Of a DNA stretch of 64,000 nt, positions 41,972 to 51,600 are shown one piece after another. The first letter of the stretch is position 1, and each line of letters opens with the position of its first letter. The notes beneath the pieces are model-generated. The model was not told the DNA's origin. It ran no database searches and saw only the letters and a list, made by a program, of their open reading frames with translations. The translations under genes and the position numbers were made by a program. Source of the DNA: an uncultured Oscillospiraceae bacterium (lineage in GTDB: Bacteria > Bacillota > Clostridia > Oscillospirales > Oscillospiraceae); NCBI GenBank assembly GCA_947629955.1, contig CANRFT010000008.1, positions 1-64,000 on the forward strand, given 5' to 3'.

Positions 41972-42066
41972 AGCGGCTCCTTTTCTCTTAAACTTGTACC
42001 AAAACGGGCAAACAACTCCCCGGTTTCTCCGGGAAGCAGAACAGAAACTCGGGAGGTTTTTCAAAA

Positions 42067-42519
42067 TTGAATCTGGAACCCAGAACACAATTTACCTTTT
42101 TCCGCTCCTATTACGAGGCCATCTCCACCCTGAAACCCAGGGCGCGGCTGGCCTGTTACGACGCCGTGGCACGATACGCCCTAGACGGCGAAACGCCTGA
42201 GCTGCAAGGCTCCGCGGCCACCGTCTTCATCCTCATAAAGCCCATCCTGGACAAGGGCCGGGCCCGGGCAGAGGCCGGGGCGCTGGGCGGAAGCAAAACC
42301 AAAGCAAACGGCAAGCAAACCGCAAGCGATAAGGAGAAGGAAAAGGAAAGGAATATACACTCACACAAGGAGTGGGAAAAGGAGGGCGGCGCTTTCCGCC
42401 ACAAGCCGCCCGCTCCGTATATTTCCTCCGACGAAGAACTGCTCCGGCAGAGGCGGGCCGAGTGGAAACAGGTGCTGGACGAACTGAAGGCGAACGGCCC
42501 TAAGTCCCCTACGGCCTGA
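42067..42519 (+). CDS. DUF6291-like phage-type protein (orphan)
   Basis: A 150-residue protein: 'FTFFRSYYEAISTLKPRARL' and 'CYDAVARYALDGETPELQGS' followed by 'FILIKPILDKGRARAEAG' and a Lys/Glu-rich tail. This arrangement is the N-terminal domain of many clostridial phage and plasmid replication-associated proteins (DUF6291), in which 'GGSKTKANGKQT' leads to a variable DnaD-like part. Here it stands alone between housekeeping genes. A TTG start with GGAGG nine bases before it is used. It may be a remnant of an integrated element. Confidence 0.65.
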   Translation: MNLEPRTQFTFFRSYYEAISTLKPRARLACYDAVARYALDGETPELQGSAATVFILIKPILDKGRARAEAGALGGSKTKANGKQTASDKEKEKERNIHSHKEWEKEGGAFRHKPPAPYISSDEELLRQRRAEWKQVLDELKANGPKSPTA

Positions 42520-42526
42520 CGGATCG

Positions 42527-43027
42527 TCAGCCCTTCTTCAGCGCCTCCACGATCTCGCCCCAGTACATGTCGTGGTAGTCCCCGTCGTAGCACCTCTCCC
42601 GGACGTCGGCGGGGATGCGGGCCTCCTCCATGGGGACCACCATCCGCTTCCGGCAGACCAGCACCAGGTCGGCCTCCTCAAAGTAGGGTGCGCCGCAGGC
42701 GGCGAAAGCGGGGGTGAAGCCGCACTCCTTCACCTTGTCCACGTCCCGGCCGCTCTTGGAGCCGCACAGGGACAGCTGCTTCCGGTACCGCTCGCCGTAG
42801 AAGGAGAGGGTGAAGTACTCGTTTTCGTCCACAAACCGCTTGGTGTACCGCTGGGGCCGGATGTAGGCGGTGGCCATGGGCACGCCCCACAGCACCCCCA
42901 GTCCGCCCCAGGAGGCGGTCATGGTGTTGAGCTTTTCGGGCGTGCCGGCGGTGATGAGCATCCACTGCTCGCCGATGGCGGCGAAGGGGTTCAGGTCCAG
43001 GGTCTTGGGGTCGACTTTTTGGAACAT
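42527..43027 (-). CDS. Flavin reductase-like protein
   Basis: A 166-residue protein with a split-barrel flavin-binding fold. The motif 'MLITAGTPEKLNTMTASWGG' followed by 'LGVLWGVPMATAYIRPQRYT' is that of flavin reductase / flavoredoxin families that bind FMN ('NxMTasWgg' contacts the phosphate). A C-terminal 'YDGDYHDMYWGEIVEALKKG' completes the fold. The substrate is unknown. The ATG at 43027 has GGAGG before it. It is convergent with the DUF6291 gene, and its upstream side is bounded by a repeat element. Confidence 0.85.
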   Translation of the reverse strand: MFQKVDPKTLDLNPFAAIGEQWMLITAGTPEKLNTMTASWGGLGVLWGVPMATAYIRPQRYTKRFVDENEYFTLSFYGERYRKQLSLCGSKSGRDVDKVKECGFTPAFAACGAPYFEEADLVLVCRKRMVVPMEEARIPADVRERCYDGDYHDMYWGEIVEALKKG

Positions 43028-43190
43028 GGTTATGGCCTCCTTACAAATTGGGTACATATCATGATATGCGGGCCGGCCGCGGGTGCGGCTTTGGAGGGCG
43101 TAAGCCCTCCGGCGGCGGGCGGTCTTTCCCGCCGGCAGCCTGCGCAAGCAGGCAAAGACGCACCCTTTAGGAGGCACGGCCCCCGGCGGG

Positions 43191-43218
43191 GTACTTTCTC
43201 TCACGCGAGAGAAAGTAC
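43191..43218. repeat. Palindromic hairpin (TACTTT family)
   Basis: Arm GTACTTTCTCTC, loop ACGC and the exact reverse complement of the arm. Confidence 0.9.
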
Positions 43219-43708
43219 CCAAAGAGCGCGCTCAGGGGGCAGAGCCGCGGTTCGCGTTGGACAGAGGGCGTCCAACGCTCTCAGCGTCACCGCCCCCTTA
43301 GGACCCCCGTTTACGGGGGCTCATGATGGCAGCGTAACACTTAGCCCTTCCGGCGCCAGCGGCTTTCGGATGCAGATACCTCTCTTTCCGTTGCCGCTGA
43401 CGGTCTAATGACCGGGAAGGATTCCGTCTACCAGCCTGCGCCTAAGGGGTCAAAGGCGCCCACGCCCCGAAAGGCGGGCTTTGCCCGCCGGGCTGCCCGC
43501 CCAGGCGCCCAAAAGAGACGCTTTTCGCGACGATGCGGAACACTTAGCGGCAGCGGAAACAGAAGGACCCTCATTCGGCCTTTGCGCGCCGGAAAAAGAG
43601 GGACCCAGACCGACGGCTCCCCCGTAGAAATGGGGGTCCTCAGGGGGCAAGGCGGCCTGTGGGGCGGAACGCTCCAACCCGGCCGCCGGCCCCTTGAGCG
43701 GCCTTTTG

Positions 43709-43736
43709 CCTACTTTTCCCCCGGGGGAAAAGTAGG
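43709..43736. repeat. Palindromic hairpin (TACTTT family)
   Basis: Arm CCTACTTTTCCCCC followed immediately by its reverse complement (a perfect 28-bp palindrome), near the 3' end of copy A. Confidence 0.9.
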
Positions 43737-43825
43737 TCGCCCGCAGGCGAAAACCGCCTTTTACGGGGAAAAGCGACCCGCCCGGGGGCGGAACCTCCCC
43801 GCCGGAGGCCGGGCCCCCTCCACGC

Positions 43826-43856
43826 AAAAAGCCCATGTCTTCTCGACATGGGCTTT
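43826..43856 (-). terminator. Terminator of rpmE
   Basis: On the minus strand AGCCCATGTC, a five-base loop and GACATGGGCT are followed by TTTT, about 15 bases past the rpmE stop codon. Confidence 0.88.
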
Positions 43857-43870
43857 TGAAATGGCACAGC

Positions 43871-44071
43871 TTACGCCAGACCGTACTTCTTGTTGAAGCG
43901 GCTGACACGTCCGCCGGTGTCCACGACCTTCTGCTTACCGGTGTAGAAGGGGTGACACTTGGAGCAGACTTCCACCTTGATGTCCTTTTTCGTCGAGCCG
44001 GTCTCGATGACGTTGCCGCAGGCGCAGGTGATAGTGGTGGCCTGGTACTTGGGATGGATGCCTTCCTTCAC
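43871..44071 (-). CDS. rpmE: 50S ribosomal protein L31 (zinc-binding type)
   Basis: A 66-residue ribosomal protein: [20 protein letters not shown], '[17 protein letters not shown]', and '[12 protein letters not shown]'. The cysteines (CAC ... CSKC) identify the zinc-containing C+ form, not the zinc-starvation paralogue. The start is GTG at 44069-44071 with AGAGGTG upstream. It is a single-gene unit with its own promoter and terminator. Confidence 0.97.
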   Translation of the reverse strand: MKEGIHPKYQATTITCACGNVIETGSTKKDIKVEVCSKCHPFYTGKQKVVDTGGRVSRFNKKYGLA

Positions 44072-44140
44072 GGGGATTCACCTCTTTCTGACGGTTCTCA
44101 ATGGCGAGGGGCACAATGACCCCCTGTAAACGCAAAACGT

Positions 44141-44169
44141 ATCTTACCACGGCTCGGGACAAATTGCAA
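44141..44169 (-). promoter_or_regulatory. Promoter of rpmE
   Basis: TTGCAA (44164-44169), a 17-bp spacer and TAAGAT (44141-44146) on the minus strand, about 70 bases before the start codon. Confidence 0.7.
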
Positions 44170-44211
44170 GGACTTTTTTTGCTTTTGCCGGGATTTTTTC
44201 TCGGACGGCCT

Positions 44212-47200
44212 CTAAACCTCCGCCTCACGGCCCAAGGCGAAGAACCACAGATACCGGTGGGCCACCGTCACCCCGGCCGCCTCGGACAGGGCGCGGCTGT
44301 ACGCCTCCAGCTGGGGCCGGTACTCCTCCGCACGGGCCCGGACGGTGGCGTCCGTCACCCGGTCGGTCTTGAAATCCACCACCGTGACCGCGCCGTCCGC
44401 CTCTTGGAACCAGCAGTCCACCACCCCCTGGAGGAGGACCTGTTCCCCTTCCTCGGCGTTGGGCCAGTAGTCGACCGCCGGGGCCAGCAGGGAGAACTTG
44501 AACTCCCGCTCCACCCGTGGGGCGGCCTTCAGCCGCCTGCCCAGATCGGAGCGGAAAAAGGCCAGGATGTCGTCGGGGTCCACCGCCTCCCCCTGCTGGG
44601 GGGTGATGTACTGGCCGGACACCAGCCGGGCGATCTCGTCCCGCACCTGCTCCGCCGTGTCGGTTTTGCCGTAGTCCAGGTACTGCATGACCATGTGGAG
44701 GGCGGTGCCCCGCTGGGCGGCGGTGAGGGGCCGCTGCCGCTCAAACACGGGCCGCCGGAGACTGACGGGCTGGGGGGCGGGGCGATATTCGGCGGCCTCC
44801 TCAGCGGCCTCCTTGTCCTTCTCCCGGCCCTTGAGCTGGGTGGCGGTGAGCTTGGAGGGCATGTCCGCCGACACGCCGTGGGGATACTTCCATTGAAGGA
44901 TGTCCGCCAGGTTTTCCGCCAGACGGGAGGGGCCGTCGTCCTCCGCCTCCCCCGCCGGGGCGGCGGTCTGAGGCGTTTCGTACTCCTGGCCGGACAGCAG
45001 CCGGATGTCCCAGCCATAGCCCTGCCCGGCGGGGGGCAGGGGCCGGGGCACGTCCAGGTCCCCCCACAGGGCCCCGCTGTCGGACCGGCACAGGGCCGGG
45101 GTCAGCACCCAGGCGGCCATGGAATTGGCCTCCGCCATCCGCCGGGGGGAGGGAGGGCACTGGGCCTGGGCGGCGACAGACGCCAGCGAGCCCATCCGCC
45201 CGTTCACCGCGGCGAACAGGACCAGCTTGTGTTCGGCTCTCGTCATGGCCACGTACAGCAGACGCATCTCCTCCGCCCGGAGCTGCTGCCGGAGGCGCAG
45301 GGCCACCGCGTCCCTTGCGATCGTGGTGTAGCGGAGCATCCGGGCCCGGTCGGCGCGCTTGGGGCCCAGCCCCAGGTCCGGGTGGAACAGGATGGTCTCG
45401 TGGGAGTCCCCCTCGTTGAAGCGCCGCTCCAGCCCGCACAGGAATACCACCGGGAACTCCAGCCCCTTGGACTTGTGGATGGACAGGATACGCACCCCGC
45501 CCCCCTCGCCGGAGGACACCGGCACGGGTACCCCGTTCTCCGCCATCCGGGACAGGTGGAGCAGAAAGGCCATGAGGCCCCGGTGGCCGGCGCTCTCGAA
45601 CCGGGCGGCCTCGTCGTACAGGGCCATCAGGTTTGCCCGCCGCTGGGGACCCTCGGGCATGGCGGCGAACACCGCCGGCACGTCCAGCCGGCCGTACAAC
45701 TCCCAGATCAGCCGGTGGCTGTTCTCCTCGGCGGCCAGCTCCCGCAGCTCGCCCAGCAGGGACAGGAAGGAGGCGCAGTCCGCCTCCCCCCGGGCCGCCC
45801 CGGCGGCAAGACAGTCGTAGACGGTCCCCTGGCACCCGGCCCGCAGGTATGCCAGCCGGTCCGGGGTGAAGTGGAACAGGGGGGAGCGGAGCACCGCCAG
45901 CAGGGGCACGTCCTGCCGGGGGTTGTCCAGCACCTGCAGCAGGGCGATGGCCACCGAGATCTCCGTGGAGCCGAAGAAGTCCCGGCCCCCCTCGGCGGTC
46001 CAGGGGATGGACAGCTCGTCCAGGGCGGCGGCGTAGTGCCGCAGCACCGGCCCCGGCGACCGGAGCAGGATCACGACGTCCTCGGGCCGCACGGGCCGGT
46101 CCCCGATGGGCAGGCCGCTTTGCAGCAGTTCTTTGGTCCGTTTGGCGGCGGCACGGGCCTCTACCAGGTCCTTGTCCTCTTTGCCCCGGTCCGGGTCGTC
46201 GGTGAGGTCGGACAGGTCCACGCAGTTCAGCTCCACCGCGTACCGGGGGTCGGGAGTGAGGTCGGCCCGGCCCGGTTTCAGCTCCTCGGCGGCGGTGTAG
46301 TCCAGCTCGCCGCTCTCCCGGCTCATCACGTTGCGGAAAATGAAGTTGACGGCGCTCAGCACCTCCGGCCTGGAGCGGAAGTTGGCGGACAGCAGCAGCT
46401 TGCGGCCCTCCCCGTCGGAGGCATCCTCCGCCAAGGGATACCGGTCGTACTTGTCCAGGAAGATGGCGGGGTCGGCCAGCCGGAACCGGTAGATGGACTG
46501 CTTCACGTCCCCCACCATGAACAGGTCATGATTACTTGCCAGGGCCCCGAAGATGGCGTTCTGGACGCCATTGGTGTCCTGGTACTCGTCCACCATGATC
46601 TCTTTGTATTGGGCACCCACGTCCAGGGCCAGATCTGAGGGGGAGCCGTCGGCCTCGGAGAGCAGTCGGGCGGTGAGGTGCTCCCCGTCGTTGAAGTCGA
46701 TGAGGTGCCGTTTGGCCTTGGCGGCGGCGAAGGCGTCCCCGAACTGGGCGGCCACCTCCAGAAGGGCCGTCATGGCGGGGGAGACCGCCCGCAGGTCCTC
46801 CATCACCTGGTCCCCGGCCACCTCGAACCGGGCGGCCAGCTTGACCATCTGGGCCTTGCACAGGTCCCGCTGGGCCTTGAGGCGGGCCTTCAGCCCCTCG
46901 TCGCAGTCCCCGCGCTTGGTCCCGATCCGGGAAAAGGGGACGGGGAAGCGGGCGGCGGCCGCGTCCCAGCCCTCGCTGAGGGCGGCGGAGAGGGCGTCCA
47001 GACCGGCCAGGGTGCCATCCAGGGAGTCCCCCCAGTTCTGCTCCAGCACCTCGTCGAAGCTGACCTCGTACCGGAGGGCGTCCAGGGCCGTGCGCCAGGA
47101 CTCGGTGAGGGAGCGGGCGTCGGCCAGCAGCAGGCTACCCCAGGGGGTGTCCTCGGGCATGGCCCCGGCGGGCAGGGCGAAGTCCTTTCGCCGGTCCAGC

Positions 47201-47766
47201 AGCCAGCCCCTGGGGTTGGTCTGGGCCTGGACCCGCCGGTGGACGTCCAGGATGACCTCCTCCAACGTCTGGTCGTCCCGCTCCCCGGCCAGCTCGTCGG
47301 CCAGGGCGGCAAAGGCGGGGTCGTCTGCGATGTTGGCGTACCGCGCCTCCAATACCTCCTCCAGGGCACGGGCCCGGAGCTCGTCGGCCTCCGCCTCGTC
47401 GCAGAGGCGGAAGTCCGGGTCCAAATCGATGAGGTGGCCCCACTGCCGCAGAAAGTCCAGGCAGAAGGCGTCGATGGTGCAGATGGGGGCCTTATAGACC
47501 AGGGTGGCGTTCCGGCGGAGGTGGGCGTCCCCCGGCCTCTTTGCCAGCAGGGCGTGGAGGGCGGCGGCGATGCGGCCTCTCAGCTGGCTGGCGGCAGCGT
47601 TGGTGAAGGTGATGACCAAAAACCGGTCGATGTCCTCGCCGGCCTCCACCCAGCCCATCAGCCGCTCTACCAACACCCGGGTCTTGCCCGACCCGGCGGC
47701 GGCGGCCACCAGCAGATCGCCGCCCCGGTCCTCCACGGCGGCGCGCTGTTCTCTTGTCAGGTCCAT
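44212..47766 (-). CDS. addA: AddA, helicase-nuclease subunit
   Basis: A 1184-residue UvrD-type helicase with a C-terminal nuclease, which with AddB resects double-strand breaks (the RecBCD equivalent of Firmicutes). Motifs: Walker A LLVAAAAGSGKTRVLVERLM, motif II IMVDEYQDTNGVQN, motif III 'FMVGDVKQSIYRFRLADP', motif V/VI region 'VRILSIHKSKGLEFPVVFLC' and 'RLLYVAMTRAEHKLVLF', and the RecB-type nuclease VVDFKTDRV. GGAGG precedes the ATG. It normally follows addB directly; here 0.9 kb of repeat separates them. Confidence 0.96.
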   Translation of the reverse strand: MDLTREQRAAVEDRGGDLLVAAAAGSGKTRVLVERLMGWVEAGEDIDRFLVITFTNAAASQLRGRIAAALHALLAKRPGDAHLRRNATLVYKAPICTIDAFCLDFLRQWGHLIDLDPDFRLCDEAEADELRARALEEVLEARYANIADDPAFAALADELAGERDDQTLEEVILDVHRRVQAQTNPRGWLLDRRKDFALPAGAMPEDTPWGSLLLADARSLTESWRTALDALRYEVSFDEVLEQNWGDSLDGTLAGLDALSAALSEGWDAAAARFPVPFSRIGTKRGDCDEGLKARLKAQRDLCKAQMVKLAARFEVAGDQVMEDLRAVSPAMTALLEVAAQFGDAFAAAKAKRHLIDFNDGEHLTARLLSEADGSPSDLALDVGAQYKEIMVDEYQDTNGVQNAIFGALASNHDLFMVGDVKQSIYRFRLADPAIFLDKYDRYPLAEDASDGEGRKLLLSANFRSRPEVLSAVNFIFRNVMSRESGELDYTAAEELKPGRADLTPDPRYAVELNCVDLSDLTDDPDRGKEDKDLVEARAAAKRTKELLQSGLPIGDRPVRPEDVVILLRSPGPVLRHYAAALDELSIPWTAEGGRDFFGSTEISVAIALLQVLDNPRQDVPLLAVLRSPLFHFTPDRLAYLRAGCQGTVYDCLAAGAARGEADCASFLSLLGELRELAAEENSHRLIWELYGRLDVPAVFAAMPEGPQRRANLMALYDEAARFESAGHRGLMAFLLHLSRMAENGVPVPVSSGEGGGVRILSIHKSKGLEFPVVFLCGLERRFNEGDSHETILFHPDLGLGPKRADRARMLRYTTIARDAVALRLRQQLRAEEMRLLYVAMTRAEHKLVLFAAVNGRMGSLASVAAQAQCPPSPRRMAEANSMAAWVLTPALCRSDSGALWGDLDVPRPLPPAGQGYGWDIRLLSGQEYETPQTAAPAGEAEDDGPSRLAENLADILQWKYPHGVSADMPSKLTATQLKGREKDKEAAEEAAEYRPAPQPVSLRRPVFERQRPLTAAQRGTALHMVMQYLDYGKTDTAEQVRDEIARLVSGQYITPQQGEAVDPDDILAFFRSDLGRRLKAAPRVEREFKFSLLAPAVDYWPNAEEGEQVLLQGVVDCWFQEADGAVTVVDFKTDRVTDATVRARAEEYRPQLEAYSRALSEAAGVTVAHRYLWFFALGREAEV

Positions 47767-47792
47767 GAGGCGTGGCCTCCTTTCGTAAAGGC

Positions 47793-47845
47793 TTCCACCC
47801 GCAGGGGGGAAGCTGGCAGCCCGAAGGGCTGACTGATGAGGGGGC
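47793..47845. repeat. Dispersed hairpin repeat upstream of addA
   Basis: CTTCCACCCGCAGGGGGGAAG with 'GGCAGCCCGAAGGGCTGACT' and GATGAGG repeats the unit at 19222-19275. Confidence 0.75.
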
Positions 47846-47960
47846 GCGGAGGGTTTTCTATCCGCTGTCCCCGTTAGGGCGGGGTACGCTCCTTAATGGA
47901 GGGCGGCCTCCGGCGGGGCACTTTCTCTCACGCGGAAAGGCGGGTTTCGCCTGCCGGCGA

Positions 47961-47988
47961 CCTACTTTCTGCGCGTGCAGAAAGTAGG
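47961..47988. repeat. Palindromic hairpin (TACTTT family)
   Basis: Arm CCTACTTTCTGC, loop GCGT and the exact reverse complement of the arm. The stem differs from that at 43191 on both arms in a compensatory way. Confidence 0.9.
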
Positions 47989-48483
47989 CAAAGACGCGCC
48001 GGGGGCAAAACACGGTTCCCGCCGGACAGAGTTCGTCCGGCGCTCTCAGTGTTTTGTCCCCTGGCCCCCCGGTTTTACGGGGGAGCCGTCGGTCTGGGTC
48101 CCTTTTTTGCCGGCGCGCAAAGACCGAATGAGGGTCCTCCTGTCTCCGCTGCCGCTCAGTGTTCCACGTCGTTGCGGAATGCGTCTCTTTTGGGCGCCTG
48201 GGCGGGCAGCCCGGCGGGCAAAGCCCGCCTTTCGGGGCGTGGGCGCCTTTGACCCCTTAGGCGCAGGCTGGTAGACGGAATCCTTCCCGGTCATTAGACC
48301 GTCAGCGGCAGCGGAAAGAGAGGCATCTGCATTCGAAAGCCGCTGGCGCCGGAAGGGCTAAGTGTTACGCTGCCATCATGAGCCCCCGTAAACGGGGGTC
48401 CTTAGGGGACGGAGACGCTGAGAGCGTTGGACGCCCTCTGTCCGACGCGAACCGCGGCTCTGCCCCCTGAGCGCGCTCTTTGG

Positions 48484-48511
48484 GTACTTTCTCTCGCGTG
48501 AGAGAACGTGC
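48484..48511. repeat. Degenerate hairpin (TACTTT family)
   Basis: Arm GTACTTTCTCTC, loop GCGT, and a second arm GAGAGAACGTGC with two mismatches. Confidence 0.8.
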
Positions 48512-48639
48512 CCCGCCGGAGGCAGGGCCTCCTAAGGGGCGCGTCTTTGCCTGCTTTCAGCAGGCTGCCGGCGGGAAGGCCGCCCGCCGTCGGAGGGCCT
48601 CCGCCCTCCAAAGCCGCGCCTGTTTCGGAGGCGGAACCT

Positions 48640-48680
48640 CCCTTACAGGACCCGGGCGGCCACATGGGGCCGCCCCTACG
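48640..48680. repeat. REP-like repeat next to addB
   Basis: GGCGGCCACATGGGGCCGCC followed by CCTACGGC is the reverse complement of the TAGGGGCCGCCCCATGTGGC unit seen at 14740 and 19340. It overlaps the 3' end of addB. Confidence 0.8.
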
Positions 48681-51600
48681 GCGTTGTATCGTTCTTTTTC
48701 GCCAGCCAATTCCAGAACTCCGCCGCCTTGACGCCCCGGCGGTAGCGGGCCCGGTCGCCGCAGTCCTCCTCAAAGTGGCAGGCGGCCTGATAGTCGCACC
48801 AGCGGCAGGCGTTGTGCTGGCCGTCCCGCCAGAAGGGGTCGGCGTCGATGTCCCCGGCGGCCAGCTCCCCGGCGGCCTTTTCCAGCGCCTGGGTGACGTA
48901 TTCGTCCAACAATTCCATCTGCTCTGATGTGACAAGGGATTCCCCCTTCTTATCCACGGGCAGGAAGCGGCAGCCGTCCTCTCCGACCCGCTCCATGGCG
49001 GCGATCACGTCCGGGTCGTCCAGCACCAGGCCCTGGCGTCGGAGCTGACGGCTCTGCTGCTTTTTCACGTCCTCGCCGGTCATGGACCGGTCGCCGTCCA
49101 CCACCGGGTTCCGGGCTGGAACGTACAGCACCCCGGCGGGCACGATCTCCTCCGGGCCGAACAGGCCGTCCCCCTCCTTGGCCAGGGTGAACAGGTACAG
49201 CAGCATCTGGAGGCCCCGGCCGTCCTCCACGTCGGCGAAGTCGAAGGATTTCTTGCCGGTCTTGTAGTCCACGACGCGGAGATAGCGCCTGCCGTCCTTC
49301 ACCCAGGAATCCACCCGGTCCACCGCGCCGGACAGCCGCAGGGTGACGCCGTTCTGGACCTCCACCGGGGGCAGGGTCCTGCCCCGGCCAAAGCCCAGCT
49401 CAAAGGCCACCGGGTCAAAGTCGGACACGGCCAGCTCGGCGCACACGCTGTCCGTCACCGCCAGGGCGGACTCCTTCATCCGCTGGAACAGCCAGCGGAA
49501 CCGGGCGGTCTCGCCCTCCAGGCCGGAAAGCGTCTCCGCCTCATACCGGTCGGCGGCCTCTTTCGCCAGTCGGGAGATGGCCGCGCCGTCGTCCAGAGGG
49601 ACGCCCTGCTGTCCGGCGGCGCGAAGGGTCTCTTCCAGCACCGCGTGGACGAAGGTGCCGTAGTCGGTGGGGCGGAATTTGGCCTGCTGCCGGGGCCTGG
49701 CGTCCAGGCCGAAGCGCATAAAGTGGCCGAAGTGGCAGGAGTTGTACAGGTCCAGCCGGGTGGCCGACATGGGCACCGCCGGGCCGAACAGGGCGGTCAC
49801 CGCCGCCGGGGACAGGGCCCCCCGCCTCCAGGCGGCGGCCCTATCCAGCCGGTCCACCCGCTGGCTCAATCCGGGAACCTGACGCAGAACAGCGGCCAGG
49901 GCCCGGTCCTGCCCCGCCAGCTCCAGGGCGGCGGCGGGGGCGGCCAGACGAGCGGGGCTGCCGGCGGCGTCGATCATCTTTTTTCCCGGGAACAGGGCGG
50001 CCAGCCGCTCCATCAGGAAGGAGGGGGCCTTTTCATTGTCCCCGGAGCCGGCAGCGTAACTGACATACAGCCTGTCGGTGGGCCGGACGCAGGTCTCGTA
50101 TGCGATGGTCATCTCCCGACGGAGCTTGTCCTCCTGCCGGGGGGCCAGCTCGATGGAATGGAGGGCCAGCCCGTCCCGATCCCGGTCGGAGAACAGGCCG
50201 GGGGAGGGGGCACAGTCGGGGATGGAACCGCTGTCCGCCCCCAGCAGGAACAGCGTCTTGACCTCCCGGTGGGCCATGCGGGGGGCGTTCCCCACCACCA
50301 CCCGGTCCAGGGACACGGGGATGGCCCCCACGTCGTACTGGGACAGCACCAGGGAGAACAGCCGGGAGAACTCGTCCGGTTCCAACTCGGTATCATTGAG
50401 CAGGAGGGCGCACTGCTCCAGGCCGCCCGTCAGGATGTCCCACAGCTGGCGGTACCGGGCGGCGGCGTTCAGGTCGCCCCGCTTTTCCAGGGAATCCGCC
50501 CGCTGCCCCAGCCGCTCCGGCAGGCCGATGTCCTCCAGCAGCCGCCAGAGGGCCAGGGCACGGCCCTTGCCTGTCCTGTCCGGGTCTTTGCGCAGCCGTT
50601 CCAGCGGCGTGATAACTTTCCGGCGAAGGGCGTCCAGCCGCGCCACCAGGGCGGTCTGCTCCTGGGAGAAGGGCAGGCCGTAGCCCTCCGGGTGCATATC
50701 CCAAGGCTTTTCCCTCGTCCACGTCCCGCCCCGGATGTCCCAGGTGAGCACGTAGTTTTCCAGCAGGTCCCGCTCCTCGTCCGTCACATCGGTGAGGCCG
50801 GTCTTGAGATAGCGGAACATCTCCTCATAGGGGTAATCCCCGGCCACAGCGGCCAGGGCGGAGGTCACCAGCGCCAGAGGGGGCGTCCGCAGCACGTCCT
50901 CCATGGCGCTCATGAACACCGGGACGCCGTACCGGGCGAACACGCTCTCGATCAGCTCTCCGTACCCGTCCAGCCGACGGGCGCACACGGCGATGTCCCG
51001 GCAGCGATAATGTTCCTCCCGCAGCAGCCGGAGGACTTCCGCGGCGCACCACTCCACCTCCTGCCGGGGATCGGCGGCCCTCACCCGGGTGACGGCGCAC
51101 TCCCCCTGCCAGGGGGCAACGCCCTCCCCGCCGAACAGGGTCTGCTCCAGATATTCCAGAGAGGGATGCCGGGGCAGAGGCCGGTCAAGCTGCTCCTCGG
51201 TGACGGGCAGGGCGCGCTCCCTCGCCAGCCGCTTCAGCCGTCCGGCGCACCGGAGGGCGGGGCGGAAGATGTCTGAATTGTCTTTCGTGTCGCACAGCAG
51301 GGAGACGGTGACCTCCCCCTGGGCCATGAGCCGGGCCAGCACCGCCTCCTCCTGGGGGGTGAAGTCGGTGAAGCCGTGGACGAACACCGCCATGCCGTCC
51401 GCCCAGCGGGACTGTTTCAGCTGCTCCGCCAGCCGGTCCAGGCGGCTCCGGGGGTCGGCGGCGGACTGGGATTCCAGCTCTTGGTACGCGGCGCAGATGA
51501 GCCCCAAGTCCCGCCACTTGTCCCCCTGCCGGCCCCCCAGCTCCTCCCCGGCGGCGATCAGGTCCTCCGGGGCCACCCGGTAGCTGCGGCACTCGTCCAC

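Larger units (their letters stand above)
43076..43815 (+). repeat. Structured intergenic repeat element, copy A (0.7 kb)
   Basis: This 0.74-kb stretch between the flavin reductase and rpmE has no supported gene but matches, in reverse orientation, the stretch 47890-48630. The cores (43244-43640 versus 48070-48460) are nearly identical; the first roughly 118 bases after position 43408 show no difference. It is packed with hairpins: a 12-bp palindrome at 43191-43218, a 14-bp palindrome at 43709-43736, CCTGC/GCAGG at 43139-43152, and CCCCCGT/ACGGGGG at 43303-43319. A reading frame at 43408-43896 is conserved in the core but has no ribosome-binding site. Confidence 0.8.
47890..48630 (-). repeat. 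Structured intergenic repeat element, copy B (0.7 kb)
   Basis: The 0.9-kb gap between addB and addA holds the inverted partner of copy A. Landmarks in the same order on the minus strand: CCTGC/GCAGG hairpin with GGCAAAGACGC, a TACTTT-type hairpin at 48484-48511, the GCGCGCTCAGGGGGCAGAGC segment, CCCCCGT/ACGGGGG, the highly conserved core (48180-48300), and a second TACTTT-type hairpin at 47961-47988. The frame 48046-48294 repeats the first 38 codons of the copy A frame and then differs and ends early. No supported gene. Confidence 0.8.

Noticed and set aside
43076-43815. CRISPR array
   Set aside because: Palindromes are few and irregularly spaced, with no repeat-spacer periodicity; no cas gene occurs in the window.
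43408-43896. Plus-strand frame of 162 codons in repeat copy A as a protein gene
   Set aside because: No Shine-Dalgarno, Arg/Pro-rich, differently terminated in copy B; better explained as part of a structured repeat.
43076-48630. Composite transposon carrying rpmE and addA
   Set aside because: No transposase or target-site duplication was seen, and rpmE and addA are core genes; the inverted repeats are treated as an intergenic element family.
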